A stretch of DNA of 64,000 bases from Dugong dugon (Eukaryota; Chordata; Mammalia; Sirenia; Dugongidae): contig CM057481.1 in NCBI GenBank assembly GCA_030035585.1, positions 5,543,128 to 5,607,127 on the forward strand. Reading direction: 5' to 3'. Shown here one piece after another: positions 52,529 to 63,365 of this stretch. The position numbers and the translations under genes are program-made. The notes below the pieces were generated by a model. It saw only the letters and a list, made by a program, of their open reading frames with translations. It made no database searches and had not been told where the DNA came from. Position 1 is the first letter of the stretch; every line of letters begins with the position of its first letter.

Positions 52529-52741
52529 TGTGTTTGCTTGTGTTAGGTGTTGTCAAGTTGATTGCAACTCATAGCAACCCCTTGTGACCGAGTAGAACTG
52601 CCCCGTAGGGTTTTCTAGGCTGTAATCTTTATGGGAACAGATTGCCAGGTCTTTCTTCCACAGAGCTGCTGGGTGGGTTCGAACCTCCAACCTTTTGGTT
52701 AGCAGCCGAGCGCTTAACCGTTGTGCCACCAGGGCTCCTTT
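52529..52741 (-). mobile_element. AfroSINE, antisense, long-body, with TSD
   Basis: GTTAGGTGTTGTCAAGTTG to TTGTGCCACCAGGGCTCC. TSD TCA(C/T)AGCACCT at 52518-52528 and 52742-52752. Confidence 0.95.
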
Positions 52742-52752
52742 TCATAGCACCT

Positions 52753-53059
52753 AGTTAGTGGTTAGTAGGTGGTTGTAGCGGGCATGGCTCGTTGCCTCCT
52801 CATCATGTATTCCCACCTCCTTCCTTAGTAACAGAACCTGAATTTTATTCAGCTATCTGCCCTTCCCTACATGACTCCAGGGAAGGCAACCTTATTTCCA
52901 TCTCAAAGTAAACACAGTGAAAACCTGTGAAAGCCAGAACCTGGGTAAGGCAGAAACCTGTCAGAGAAGGAAAACGCAAACATTTTCCACTAAAATGAGC
53001 GCTAGAAAAGTTGTAAGACTGCACCCTGTCAAAGGCAGAAAAACAAAGCAATCCTGTTG
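52753..53059. other. No gene seen
   Basis: Unassigned; purine-rich GAAAACCTGTGAAAGCC-like text at 52918-52960. Confidence 0.35.
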
Positions 53060-53515
53060 AATTCCGGGTCTCACAGATTTCCCTGTATTGCTTTACTTAA
53101 CCCAACCCACTGTGGTTCTATTCCCCTTGCCAACGATTCATTAAGGAGTGGGCACGTAACCCAGTTTGGGCCAATGAGACATCAAGGAATGTGTGCTAGG
53201 TGGCTTTGGGGATACTATTTCTTGCTGTTAAGAAGAGGATCTGGAAGGAAACAGTCCATTTTCTGCCCCTGCTGACCAGGACGAGCTGCTTAGAACAGCT
53301 GTAGCCGTCCTGCTATGAGCCTGGAGGGGTCAACACTGAGCCATCAGCGAGCAAGTGGAGCCACCCTACTGCTGAACTTCCCACGAGAGGTGGCAAAAGT
53401 CCATATTGCTTATGCCAACTTGAGTTGAAGACTTCCTGTTACTTGAAGCTGGAGTTACCTTGATGGACACAATAATTTCATTCTCAATTGTAGGATCATT
53501 CGATTAATAAAAAAT
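53060..53515 (+). mobile_element. Old LTR-like repeat, unnamed
   Basis: GGGCACGTAACCCAGTTTGG, GCCAATGAGACATCAAGGAA, AGCTGTAGCCGTCCTGCTAT: same pattern as 1945-2340 and 3610-4250. Confidence 0.5.
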
Positions 53516-53787
53516 ATCAGTGCCCCATCTAGACCATAGTTATGTCTGCTTTGCTCCCGGTTGGATCCTCTGTACTGAGGATCACGTCTGTACGTAGTAG
53601 AAACTCAGGGAATCTTTGATGGAGGAAGGAAAAGTAACAACACAAGATGGTACTTGATCAGTGCCAGTGACTGGTATGGGTGTAAATTCAAGAGGAGCTT
53701 GGAAGAGGAATAATCAGGGTGGACAAGTTGGCTGTGGTGGTCTTCATAAAGGAGATAGGCTCTGAAGCTAGATTTGGATGAGGATTC

Positions 53788-53972
53788 CATTGGTGGTGCA
53801 AAAGGTTAACTCTTGACTGCTAACCAGAAAGTTGGAGATTCGAGTCTTTTCAGAGGCTCCTCAGAAGAAAGGACTGGCGATCTATTTCCAAAAAATCAGC
53901 CATTGAAAACCCTATGGAGCACAGTTCCATGAGTTGGAATTGACTCCTTGGCAGCTGGTTTGGTGTTTTGAT
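53788..53972 (+). mobile_element. AfroSINE, older 'ccattgaaaa' subtype
   Basis: CCATTGGTGGTGCAAAAGG head, GAAGAAAGGACTGGCGATCT, AAAAAATCAGCCATTGAAAA, tail GGCAGCTGGTTTGGTGTTTT. The middle is shared with the RTE 5' region (see findings). Confidence 0.9.
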
Positions 53973-54931
53973 CTTGATTTGGACAGACAGAAAGAAATGG
54001 TAGCTGTAAGGGAAGGGCACATTAGGAAGGAATCCTGCCGGGGCAAGAGAGGTGAGGAGGACTGAGCATGTTTTGTCAGTGCCTCAGCTCTAAATTGGAA
54101 AGAAGTTGTGGACTGATGACAGATGCCTTTGAAAGCTACACAGTAAGAGTGTGGACTTATCCAGAGAGAAATCGGGAGACTAAAGATTTTTGTGCAGGTG
54201 TGCCACCAGATGTTATGTATCTCGCGTATATTTAACTCCCGGGTGGTGAGGGTGGCCCTCACTTTACAATCTCCAATTATTAGAGAAAGAGCAGAGCCCT
54301 GTGTCCATGATTGTACATTTATACATACAATGGACAAAGTAATTAAAAAAAAAAAAAGCTTTCATTTTAAGCTTTTAAAAGCATGTCTTACCAGTTGAAA
54401 TTGAAAGAATAATTGCATACACTGTGTCTTACCTCTAGGCAGATTTCAGTCATTCATTTTCAAATATCTGATGTCAGTAATGTAAGTAAGACTTCCAGAA
54501 CATTATTCCTCTGTACTACAATGTCGGCCACTCAGTAATTTCAAATTGATTCATTGCTATACCTAATGGAAAAGATAATGTTAATCGCTCTGCCCACTTT
54601 TCCTAAGGGAAAATGCTTGGGGAGCCACCGTTCAATATTGGTCCTGACGTCATGACTTGATTTTACGAGCCTCTTCAATATATTTTTAAGGGATTTGGAG
54701 TAGAGCTTTAAATAGCTTCAAATGCTAGTTGAGAAGATCCAATTTTTTTTAAAGTTAAATTGCTTTGTGTCTTAAAAACAGGGATTTTACCAATAATGCT
54801 TTTGCAATGGTTCATTTGAAGTAGTTATAAATGCTTAGTTTTTTTTTTTTTTTTTGCCAGTTTGAGGACTTTTTAATATTTTCCATTTGGTACAAATTTT
54901 TTAGAAAAGAAAAAAAATGTGTATATAAAAT
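53973..54931. other. No gene seen
   Basis: AT-rich, with A-run at ~54347 and T-run at 54839-54856. L2-like antisense text near 53980-54060. Confidence 0.4.
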
Positions 54932-55378
54932 GGAGCCCTGGTGGCACAATGGTTAAAGTGCTCGGCTACTAACCTAACGGTTGGTGGTTTCGAACCCACC
55001 AGCGGCTCTACAGGAGAAAAGACCTGGCGAGCTGCTCCCATATAGATTCCAAACCAAAACCAAACTCACTTTGGTCGAGTTGATTCTGACTCATAACAAC
55101 CCCATAGGACGGAGTAGAATAGGACAGAGTAGAACTGCCCCAAAGAGTTTCCAAGGCTGTACTCTTTACGGAAACAGATTGCCACATTTTTTCTCCTGGG
55201 AGCAGCTAGTGGGTTCAAACAGCCGAACTTTCAGTTAGCAACAGAGTGCTTAACCACTGTACCACCAGGGCTCCTCCCCCCTACCCTGCATAAAGATTAC
55301 AACCCTATGGAGCAATTCTACCTTATCATATAGGGTCACTATGAGGTGGAATCAATTCGACAGCACACAGCAACAACA
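54932..55378 (+). mobile_element. AfroSINE split by an antisense SINE
   Basis: Outer copy: GGAGCCCTGGTGGCACAATGG to CTGCTCCCATATAGATT (55048), then ACAACCCTATGGAGCAATTC (from ~55299) to TTCGACAGCACACAGCAACA. Same internal break point as 48153-48512. Confidence 0.93.
55049..55288 (-). mobile_element. Inner AfroSINE, antisense, long body with a local duplication
   Basis: CCAAACCAAAACCAAACTCA to GTACCACCAGGGCTCC. AGGACGGAGTAGAATAGGACAGAGTAGAA shows a ~15-bp tandem duplication in the body. TSD CATA(T/A)AGATT at 55039-55048 and 55289-55298. Confidence 0.94.
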
Positions 55379-55389
55379 TACACATATAT

Positions 55390-55552
55390 ATGGAGCCTGG
55401 TGGCGCCGTGGTTAAGAGCTATGGCGAGCTACGGCTGCTAACCAAGAGGTTGGCAGTTCGAATTCACCAGTCTCTCCTTAGAAACCCTAGGGGCCAGTTC
55501 CACTCTATTCTATAGGGTCAGTATGAGTTGAAATCAACTTGACAGCAATGGG

Positions 55553-55555
<3 letters not shown>
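55390..55555 (+). mobile_element. AfroSINE next to a (TA)n array
   Basis: GGAGCCTGGTGGCGCCGTGG head; GAGCTATGGCGAGCTACGGC shows a short head duplication; tail runs into TATGTATATA. Confidence 0.93.
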
Positions 55556-55599
<44 letters not shown>

Positions 55600-55601
55600 C
55601 C
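55553..55601. repeat. (TA)n microsatellite
   Basis: About 20 TA units. Confidence 0.95.
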
Positions 55602-55632
55602 ATATATACATAAAATGGAATATGATTGTTGT

Positions 55633-56690
55633 CTTAGTTAGCTAGTGCTGCTGTAACAGAAATTCCACAAATGGATGGCTTTAACAAGCAGAAATTTATT
55701 TTCTCACAGTTTAGAAGGTTAGAAGTCTGAATTCAGGATCCTGGCTCTAGGCGAAGCCTTTCCCTCTTGGCTCTGGAGGAACGTCTTTGTCTCTTTTCAG
55801 CTTCTTCTCCTTGGTGATCTTCATGGGACGCATCTTCTCCCATCTCTTGCTTGCTTCTGTGTGCCTAATCTGCTCCTTTTATATCTCAAAGGTGATTGGT
55901 TTAAGTCACACCCTAGAATGATAAGGCCTCATGAACATAACAAAGAAACCCATTGTCAAATGGGATTACAGTTACAAGTAGGTTGTTGTTAGGTGCCATC
56001 TAGTGAATTCTGACTCATAGTGACCCTGTGTACAACAGAACAAAACACTGCCCGGTCCCGTGCCATCCTCATAACCCTTGTTATGCTTGAGCCCATTATT
56101 GCAGCCACTGTGTCAATCCATCTCATTGAGGGTCTTTCTTTTTTTCTCTGACCCTCTACTTTACCAAGCATGATGTCCTTCTCCAGGGACTGGTCCCTCC
56201 TGATAACACGTCCAAAATATGTGAAATGAAGTTTTGCCATCCCTGCTTCCAAGGAGCGTTCTGGCTGTACTTCTTGCAAGACAGATTTGTTTGTTCTTCT
56301 GGTAGTCCCTGGTATAGTCAGTATTCTTTGCCAATGCCATAATTCAAAGGCATCAAATCTTCGGTCTTCCTTATTCATTGTCCAGCTTTCATATGAGGCG
56401 AATGAACACACCATGGCTTGGGTCAGGCACACCTTAGTCCTCAAAGTGACATCTTTGCTTTTTAACACTTTAAAGAGGTCTTTTGCAGCAGATTTGCCCA
56501 ATGCAATGCATTGTTTGATGTCTCGAGTGCTGCTTCCATGGGCAAGGAAAATGAAATCCTTGACAACTTCAATCTTTTCTCCGTCTATCATGATGTTGCT
56601 TATTGGTCCAGTTGTGAGGATTTTTGTTCACAAATATAGGGGTTAGGATTTACAACACATGTTTTGGGGGACATAATTCAACTCATATCA
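55633..56690 (-). mobile_element. MaLR-like LTR, antisense, split by an RTE
   Basis: TTAGTTAGCTAGTGCTGCTG and TTCCACAAATGGATGGCTTT to TGGGATTACAGTTACAAGTA; it resumes after 56629 with AATATAGGGGTTAGGATTTA and GGGGGACATAATTCAACTC. Confidence 0.8.
55983..56629 (-). mobile_element. RTE 3' fragment with 200 open codons
   Basis: Frame 56591-55989 is open for 200 codons, covering the RTE C-terminal region: KDLFKVLKSKDVTLRTKV, ASYESWTMNKEDRR, ILTIPGTTRRTNKSVLQEVQ, FGRVIRRDQSLEKDIMLGKV, RWIDTVAAIMGSS. It is the least-decayed RTE coding piece here, but lacks the reverse-transcriptase palm. 3' end GTTGTTGTTAGGTGCCATCT. Confidence 0.94.
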
Positions 56691-56721
56691 ATTGTATTCA
56701 TAGATGTATTTCTTTTTTTTT

Positions 56722-56960
56722 TATTCACTCAACAAATATTTATTTGAGCAAACACTGTGTCAGGCATGGTTCTAGGCCCGTGGGGTATATTAGTGAGCCA
56801 AACAAGGAACCTTGCTTTTGTAACACTTACATTCTAGTAAGGGAGACAGACAATAAACAATGAACATAACAAATAAGTAAATTACATTGTACAATAAGGA
56901 GTTAAGTGTAATGGAAAAAAGACAAGGTAAGGAGGTGGTGGCAGGGGTGCGGGCCATTGC
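56722..56960 (-). mobile_element. L2 LINE 3' end, antisense
   Basis: TCACTCAACAAATATTTATT, TACATTCTAGTAAGGGAGAC, AGACAATAAACAATGAACAT: a well-preserved L2 3' end. Confidence 0.88.
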
Positions 56961-57047
56961 AATTTTAAAGCTGATCCTGGACAACACCTAGAGTTTCTTT
57001 CTGTGATCAGTAGTTTATTACTCATCTTCTGACCAAGGTGACAGAAG

Positions 57048-57048
57048 A

Positions 57049-57121
<73 letters not shown>
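57048..57121. repeat. (AT)n microsatellite
   Basis: About 37 uninterrupted AT units; potential cruciform and length polymorphism. Confidence 0.97.
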
Positions 57122-57133
<12 letters not shown>

Positions 57134-57284
57134 TGTTAGCTACCACTGAGCTGGTTCTGATTCATAGCAACGCTATAGGACAGAGTAGAACTGCCCCAAA
57201 GGGTTTCCAACGAGTGGCTAGTGGAATTAAACTGCCGACCTTTTGGTTAGCAGCTGAGCTCTAGAGCACTACACCACCAGGGCT
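57122..57284 (-). mobile_element. AfroSINE, antisense, between (AT)n and (CT)n/(TA)n
   Basis: GTTGTTGTTGTTGTTAGCTA to ACACCACCAGGGCTC; the right end runs into TCTCTCTCTATATATA. Confidence 0.94.
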
Positions 57285-57304
57285 CTCTCTCTCTCTATAT
57301 ATAG

Positions 57305-58040
57305 TTGTAATTTAGATGAAGGTTTACAGAGCAAATTAATTTCTCATTAAATAATTAACACATTATTTTGTGGCATTTGTTGCCAACCCCATGGCATGTC
57401 AACACTCTCCCCTTCTCAACCCTGGGTTTCCCATTACCAGCTTTCCTGTCCACTCCTGCCTTCTTGTCCTTGCCCTTGGGATGGTGTGCCCATTTAGTCT
57501 CGTTTTGTTGTATGGATCTAATATTTGGCTGAAGGGTGAGCCTCAGGAGTGACTTAAGTACTGAGTTAAAAGGGTGTCCGGGGGCCATACTCTCGGAGTT
57601 TCTCCAGTCTTTGTCAGACCAGTACGTCTGGTCTTTTTTTTTCGTTTGTTAGAATTTTGTGCTACATTTTTCTCCAGCTCTGTCCGGGACCCTCTATTGT
57701 GATCTCTGTCAGAGCAGTCTGTGGTGGTAGCCGGGCATCATCTAGTTGTGCTGGACTTAGTCTGGTGGAGGCTGTGGTAGTTGTGGTCCATTAGTCCTTT
57801 GGACTAATCTTTCCCTTGTGTCTTTGGTTTTCTTCATTCTCCCATGCTCCTGAAGGCGTGAGACCAGTGGAGTATCTTAGATGGTTGCACACAAACTTTT
57901 AAGACCCCAGGGGCTACTCACCAAAGTAGGAAGTAGAATATTTTCTTTATAAACTATGTTAAGCCGATGGAGCTAGATGTCCCCCAGGACCATGGTCCCC
58001 AGCCCTCAGCCCAGTAATTCTGTACTTCAGGGCACAGACA
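57305..58040 (-). mobile_element. Afrotherian L1 3' end, antisense
   Basis: GATGAAGGTTTACAGAGCAA, CATGTCAACACTCTCCCCTT, GGGTGTCCGGGGGCCATACT, CCTTTGGACTAATCTTTCCC, TAAGACCCCAGGGGCTACTC: a long tract I recall as high-copy in elephant. The proximal ~120 bp resemble the reverse complement of 980-1100. Confidence 0.65.
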
Positions 58041-58267
58041 TACTTCTTAATCAAAAAATGGTTTGATACAGCAGAAACTATATCCTGCTTACTTCAACTC
58101 CAAGCTATTTCTCACGTGTTTATTAATCTGACTATTTTAGTTACAAGAAATAGAAATGAAATTTAGCTAACTTAAGGCAGCAGAAAATGGGGGAGGGTTC
58201 TCAGAATCCAGAGAAAAGCTGGGGCTTCAGAAGTGGCAAGAATAAGGGTAGCTCAGGGATTTATAAT

Positions 58268-58468
58268 GACTTGTCATTGAGTCAGCCCCAGATCATGGTG
58301 ACCCCATGTGTGTCAGAGTAGAACTGTGCTCCATAGGGTTTTCAATGGCTGATTTTTTAGGAGTAGATCACCTGGCCTTTCTTCCAAGGTGCCTCTGAGT
58401 AGACATGAACCTCCAATATTTCAGTTAACGGCCAAGCACTTTAACTGTTTGTACCACCAGGGGACTTC
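58268..58468 (-). mobile_element. AfroSINE, antisense, older long-body subtype
   Basis: TGTCATTGAGTCAGCCCCAG, AATGGCTGATTTTTTAGGAG, ends GTACCACCAGGGGACTT. Confidence 0.9.
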
Positions 58469-58994
58469 TCAAGGGGTATAGATGACAAAAAATAGTGCAG
58501 TCTTCTGTGAACCCAGCCATAAGCTGGCAGGGTGGTAAGGTGGCTCAATCCTTTTTTAGTCTGTTTGTCCTTTGGCTCGTGATTCAAATTCCAGGCAAAG
58601 AGAAAGGATGATTATGATGAGCCTAGCTTGGGTCTCCTGGCCATGCCTTTCCACCAAGCCTGCAGGGGGTGGGAGAGGGAATTCCCCAAGGGAAAATCCA
58701 GGTGCCCTTCCCAGAGTTAGGAGGCCCTCAGTGGATGCAGCCCAGGAAAATACCAAATGTCCCTTGTATCATCCCACAATTGGACGTTCCTAGGTACCAC
58801 TTATCTCCCACCTTGTTTCCCTAAAATTCACCTTCCACAGTGTCCCCCAGAAGGATCCTCATTAAACCCCACCCTACCTCTGTCCTTCCTGGCTTGACAC
58901 TCTTTAGTGACTCTTTAAGGACATGGTGCTTTTCTAGGCTCACCTCTCAACTCTCTCAGCCCAGACCTCACGGTCCAGCCTCACAAACTATTTA
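58469..58994. other. No gene seen
   Basis: Possible L2 (+) text at 58840-58980; short frames only. Confidence 0.35.
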
Positions 58995-60050
58995 TGTTGT
59001 CATTGTCAGGCACTGTTGAGTCAGTTCTGACTCATAGCAACCCTGTATGCACAACAGAACGAAACACTGCCCGGTCCTGCGCCATCCTCACAATCACTTT
59101 CCTTGAGCCCATTGTTGCAGCCATTGTGTCAATCCATCTTGTTGAAGGTCTTCCTCATTTTCGCTGACCCTCTACCTTACCAAGCATAATGTCCTCCAGG
59201 AACTGGTTCCTCCTGATAACGCGTCCAAAGTATGTGAGATGAAGTCTTGCCATCCTTGCTTCCAAGGAGCATGCTGGCTGTACTTCTTCCAAGACAGATA
59301 TGTTTGTTCTTCTGGCAGTCCATGATATATTCTATATTCTTTGCCAACACTGTAATTCCAAGGCAGCAATTTTCCTTCGGTTTTCTTTATTCATTGACCA
59401 GCTTTATAGGCATGTGAGGCGATTGAAAACACCATGGCTTGAGTTAGGTGCACCTTAGTCCTCAGAGTGACATCTTTGCTTTTTAGCACTTCAGAGAGGT
59501 CCTTTGCAACAGATTTGCCCAATGTAATGCATTGTTTGATGTCTTGACTGCTGCTTCCGTGGGTGTTGATTGTGGATCCAAGGAAAATGAAATCCTTGAC
59601 AACTTCAATATTTTCTCTGTTTATCATGATATTGCTTATTGGTCCAGTAGTGAGGATTCTTGTTTTCTTTATGTTGAGGTGTAAACCATACTGAAGGCTG
59701 TGGTCTTTGATTTTCATCAGTAAGTGCTTCAAGTCCTCTTCGACTTCAGCAAGCAAGGTTGTGTCATCTGCTTAAAGCGGGTTGTTAATGAGTCTTCCCT
59801 CAATCCTGATGCCCCATTCTTCTTTGTATAGTCCAGCTTCTTGGATTATTTGTGCAATATACAGACAGAATAGGTATGGTGAAAGGATACAACTCTGATG
59901 CACACCTTTCATGATTATAAACCATGCAGTATCCCCTTGTTCTGTTCGAACAACTGCCTCTTGATCTATGTACAGTTTCCGCATGAACGCAATTAAGTCT
60001 TCTGGAATTCCTATTCTTCCCAATGTGATCCATAATTTGTTACCATCCAT
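58995..60050 (-). mobile_element. RTE LINE 3' third, antisense
   Basis: Frame 60050-59772 holds the RT region between motifs A and C, with motif B GVHQSCILSPYLF. Motif C has been lost to a TAA (TGTCATCTGCTTAAAGCGGG). Frame 59756-59391 continues LAEVEEDLKHLLMKIK, IKKTRILTTGPISN, GSTINTHGSSSQDIKQC. The 3' end is TTGTCATTGTCAGGCACTGT. Confidence 0.94.
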
Positions 60051-60369
60051 TTTAATTTGGGAGCCCTATTTCTATCATGCAAATAGTCCTGTTTATTTAC
60101 ATTTGCTTTGGCTTATTTCATGTATTTCTTTACTATTTGAGAAGCATAGCAATGAAGATATACGTTTTCATAGTGAGGGATATATTGCTAGGTACTTTAT
60201 AAAGCAGAAATTGGAAAATTATGGGGTGACTTGTAATAAGTTAGATTGCTGCATTTATTATTCTCCTCTCTCTATCAGTAATTTTGTGTTGCTCCTGTTC
60301 TAGAGTATTTACCTCGACTGGCATTTTTTTTTCTTTGCTACTAGCAACACATTGTAAGCTCTTGTGAAT
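60051..60369. other. No gene seen
   Basis: AT-rich, unassigned; the frame at 59968-60303 is partly RTE shadow. Confidence 0.35.
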
Positions 60370-60700
60370 TTGTTATCGACTATCACTCCCAAATCCTCTT
60401 AAGACTTTTTTGCTTTAGAAGCGTTCTCAGTTTATGTCTGTGCCTCGTAGTATTTTTCCCAAAGTGCATTGTTTTATGTTCTTGTAAATTGAACTCATCA
60501 CACTTAAACTTGTGAGTCTCTCCAAGGCCTCTAGATCATTCCATACTGTTGATCTATTTTTCGCTGTTTATGATGTTCTGCAAATAGGAAAAATGTACAA
60601 TTTACTTTGTGCTTCAGATCATTAATAAAGATATTAAACAGCATGTGCTTCAGTGTTTGCTTGCGGGCATCCAGCTTTTCCCAATTTGACTCTGGCCTGC
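60370..60700 (-). mobile_element. CR1/L3-type LINE 3' end, antisense
   Basis: CCAAAGTGCATTGTTTTATG, CTAGATCATTCCATACTGTT and GATCATTAATAAAGATATTA, then AACAGCATG, follow the antisense CR1/L3 3' pattern. Confidence 0.5.
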
Positions 60701-60934
60701 TAATACTCATTCTTTATTCTGCCAGTTGATTTTTTTTTGGTTTTTGTTCTTGTTGAAATATCGTTGCAATACTTCTTTCACAGAAAGTAACTTGTAAGCT
60801 TTCTTAATTTCAACACCAGGGAGTAGATAACCAATATAAGTTTTGTCAAATGACATTCTTTTATTTTCCCCTGGAATATATGTGTTTTTGGAGAGACTGT
60901 CAGTTGATTCTTTAGTATAATATTTATTAATAAT

Positions 60935-61350
60935 AGCTAACACTTAAATAGAACTTACTTTGTTCTAGGACTATTCTACGTATTACACATGGATTAGCTC
61001 ATTTAATACTCACAACAGCCCTATGTGTTAACACCAAAAAAAAAACCAAACCCGTTGCTATCGGGTCAATTCTGACTCATAGCAACCCTATAGGACAAGA
61101 GTAGAACTGCCCCATAGGGTTTCCAAGAAGCAGCTGGTGGATTCAAACTGCAGACATTTTGTTTAGCAGCCACGCTTTTAACCACTGCACCACCCTATGT
61201 GTTAGGTACAATTATTTTGCAGATGGGGAAACTGAGGCACAAAGGGAGCTGGCAAATTGCCGAGGTCACACAGTTAGTAAGTTGCAGAGCTGGGATTCAG
61301 ACTCAGGCTGTTTACCTTTGGAATCTGGCCTCTTAACCATCACACTACAT
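60935..61350 (-). mobile_element. MIR SINE, antisense, split by an AfroSINE
   Basis: AATAGCTAACACTTAAATAG, TAGCTCATTTAATACTCACA, then GCAGATGGGGAAACTGAGGC, TGCAGAGCTGGGATTCAGAC. Confidence 0.9.
61031..61192 (-). mobile_element. AfroSINE, antisense, perfect 12-bp TSD
   Basis: ACACCAAAAAAAAAACCAAA to ACCACTGCACCA, with the last ~10 bp of head missing. TSD CCCTATGTGTTA at 61019-61030 and 61193-61204. Confidence 0.96.
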
Positions 61351-61479
61351 TGGATCCGCACAAGGCCTTTCTAAGTGAGAGAAAGCTGAAATGAGTCAGA
61401 CATAGGTCTTACCCCAAGACACTTCCAATGGAATAGGGGATTTGCAAATAAGCAATCTGTGTTTACTCTTCCTACTCCT

Positions 61480-61870
61480 CACTCCTCTCCCCAGTTGATC
61501 GCCAATCCGCTTTTACCTCCTGAACGTTTCTTCCCTCCCTCCCCATTACCACAACCTTGGCTCAAGACATGTTATCACACGGTGAGATTTCTCCAACAAT
61601 CTCCCTTGCTGGTCTCCCTGATTCCCGCCTTGGGTCTCTAAAACTCATTCCCCAGAAAGCAGCTGGAGTTATAAAAACACGAATGTGATCTCATGTCTTC
61701 TCTGCTGAAAGCCCCAGATGGCTCACCAGGATGAGTTCCAAACTCCTTAGCTAGTGTTGCAAGGCTATTTCCTATTTCCTCTCCTGAACTCTACACTCCT
61801 TGGATTCATCCTGTGCTCGCCTGTGTCTGGCCCTTTGAATAAGCTGCCTATTCATCACCAGGTGCTTGTG
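61480..61870 (+). mobile_element. L2 LINE fragment
   Basis: GCAGCTGGAGTTATAAAAAC, CTCATGTCTTCTCTGCTGAA, AGTTCCAAACTCCTTAGCTA: L2 sense pattern. Confidence 0.65.
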
Positions 61871-61959
61871 GTTTCCTTTGTTGAATGTACCGATTGGCAA
61901 ACTCTGGATCATTGATCCACACCTGGACCTGGAAGGCAGAGTCCATCCCAGACAAAATA

Positions 61960-62176
61960 TAAACCAGTAAAACCAGTTGCCCTTGAGTTGACTCCAACTC
62001 ATAGCAACCCTACGTGTGTCAGAGTAAAAAACTGTGCTCCATAGGGTTTTCAGTGGCTGACTTTTCATAAGTAGCTCACCAGGGTTTTCTTCCTAGGTGC
62101 CTCTGGGTGGACTTGAACTGCCAACTTTTCCATTAGCAGCCGAGCATGTTAAGCATTTGTACCGCCCAGAGACTCC
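61960..62176 (-). mobile_element. AfroSINE, antisense, older long-body subtype
   Basis: AACCAGTTGCCCTTGAGTTG, GTGGCTGACTTTTCATAAGT, ends TTGTACCGCCCAGAGACTC. Short TSD ACAAAATA (61952-61959 and 62179-62186). Confidence 0.93.
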
Positions 62177-62186
62177 ACACAAAATA

Positions 62187-63363
62187 CAGGGGCTGAGAAT
62201 GAAGAAAGGGTAATTTCCCCCAAAGAAAACAAGGGTACTGTTGCCATAGTAAGGGGAAGTGGTTGCTGGACAGATAAAAACAGCAGATGTCCTGTCTTCA
62301 CATGAACCATCATGGGCATACAACAGGCACTCAGAAAATGATTTATTTTATAAAATTAAGCATTCAGAGGGTATGGAGCACTGTAATTGATATTATGTAG
62401 GACTATTTGAAAGTCTTCAGTTATCAAAACTGTAATTTTGAATTACTTCTTCTAACTAGTAACTTGAATTTCACTTAATATAGTGAGAAAGTGGCCTAGG
62501 AAGAGGGTAGGTGATTGAAAATCATTAAAATGTCTGTAAGGAAGAGATTTGAATTTCCTTTGCCACAGAACCTCTTTGAAGCAGTGAATTATTCACGTAG
62601 AGTATTACAACTCAGGAAAGAATCTTAAAATCATTCCTTAGCCAAGGTACAGGTATGACTCCCCTGCTTATCTGCCTGAGAATTTATCATCAAGATGAGA
62701 CAAACATCGTGAGTGGACTGGACCCAGAACTGTGAAATGCAGTCAGGCTCTTTTGCCCGAGTTGTTCTGAACGCCACGTGGAGGTTATCGAAAGGAATGC
62801 GATCAAGGTACTTGGTCATTTATCATTTGAAAATGCTCACCCATCTTGGGAAATTCTTAGCTTCTTTGGCAAATCAAGTGAGAACCAAAGCTCACTGAAT
62901 CTACCTAATCATTCCACTTTCATGCAGGATAAATCTAGGTTTGGGGCTTTCAACGTCCTGAAACAATTGGTTATGGGGACGAACTATGGGCCATTAGCTA
63001 AGTTTTTTCATACACCCCGTAGCTAGATGTGCTCTGTGTTATTAGCTTTAGAAACGGCTGTGCTTTGGGGCTCATTGAAAAACAAAAGAACACAAGACTT
63101 TATTTTGACCTTGAATGATATAGAGAACGAAAATGTTTAGGAATAAGAAAGACAGGAGGATAATGCTGTGCTCAAGTGAAGTATTTCTACATGGTCAATA
63201 TTCTCAGACCCTTGAGCATGGCCTGACTGATGGCTTCCTACGGGCTGATTTCCTGCTAAAGTAGCATTTGTTTAGCTTTCACGAATAATCAATTGTATTG
63301 GCTGCTAAATGAGACCAACAACTGTTCTTGAAGTTATCGGCATCTCAGCCCAATCTTTTGCCG
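62187..63363. other. No gene seen
   Basis: Non-repetitive. Frames at 62713-63026 lack recognisable domains. Confidence 0.4.
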
Positions 63364-63365
63364 TA

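Noticed and set aside
15511..60050. Active RTE source copy
   Set aside because: All copies have stops, frameshifts, truncations or deletions; the best pieces cover only part of the protein.
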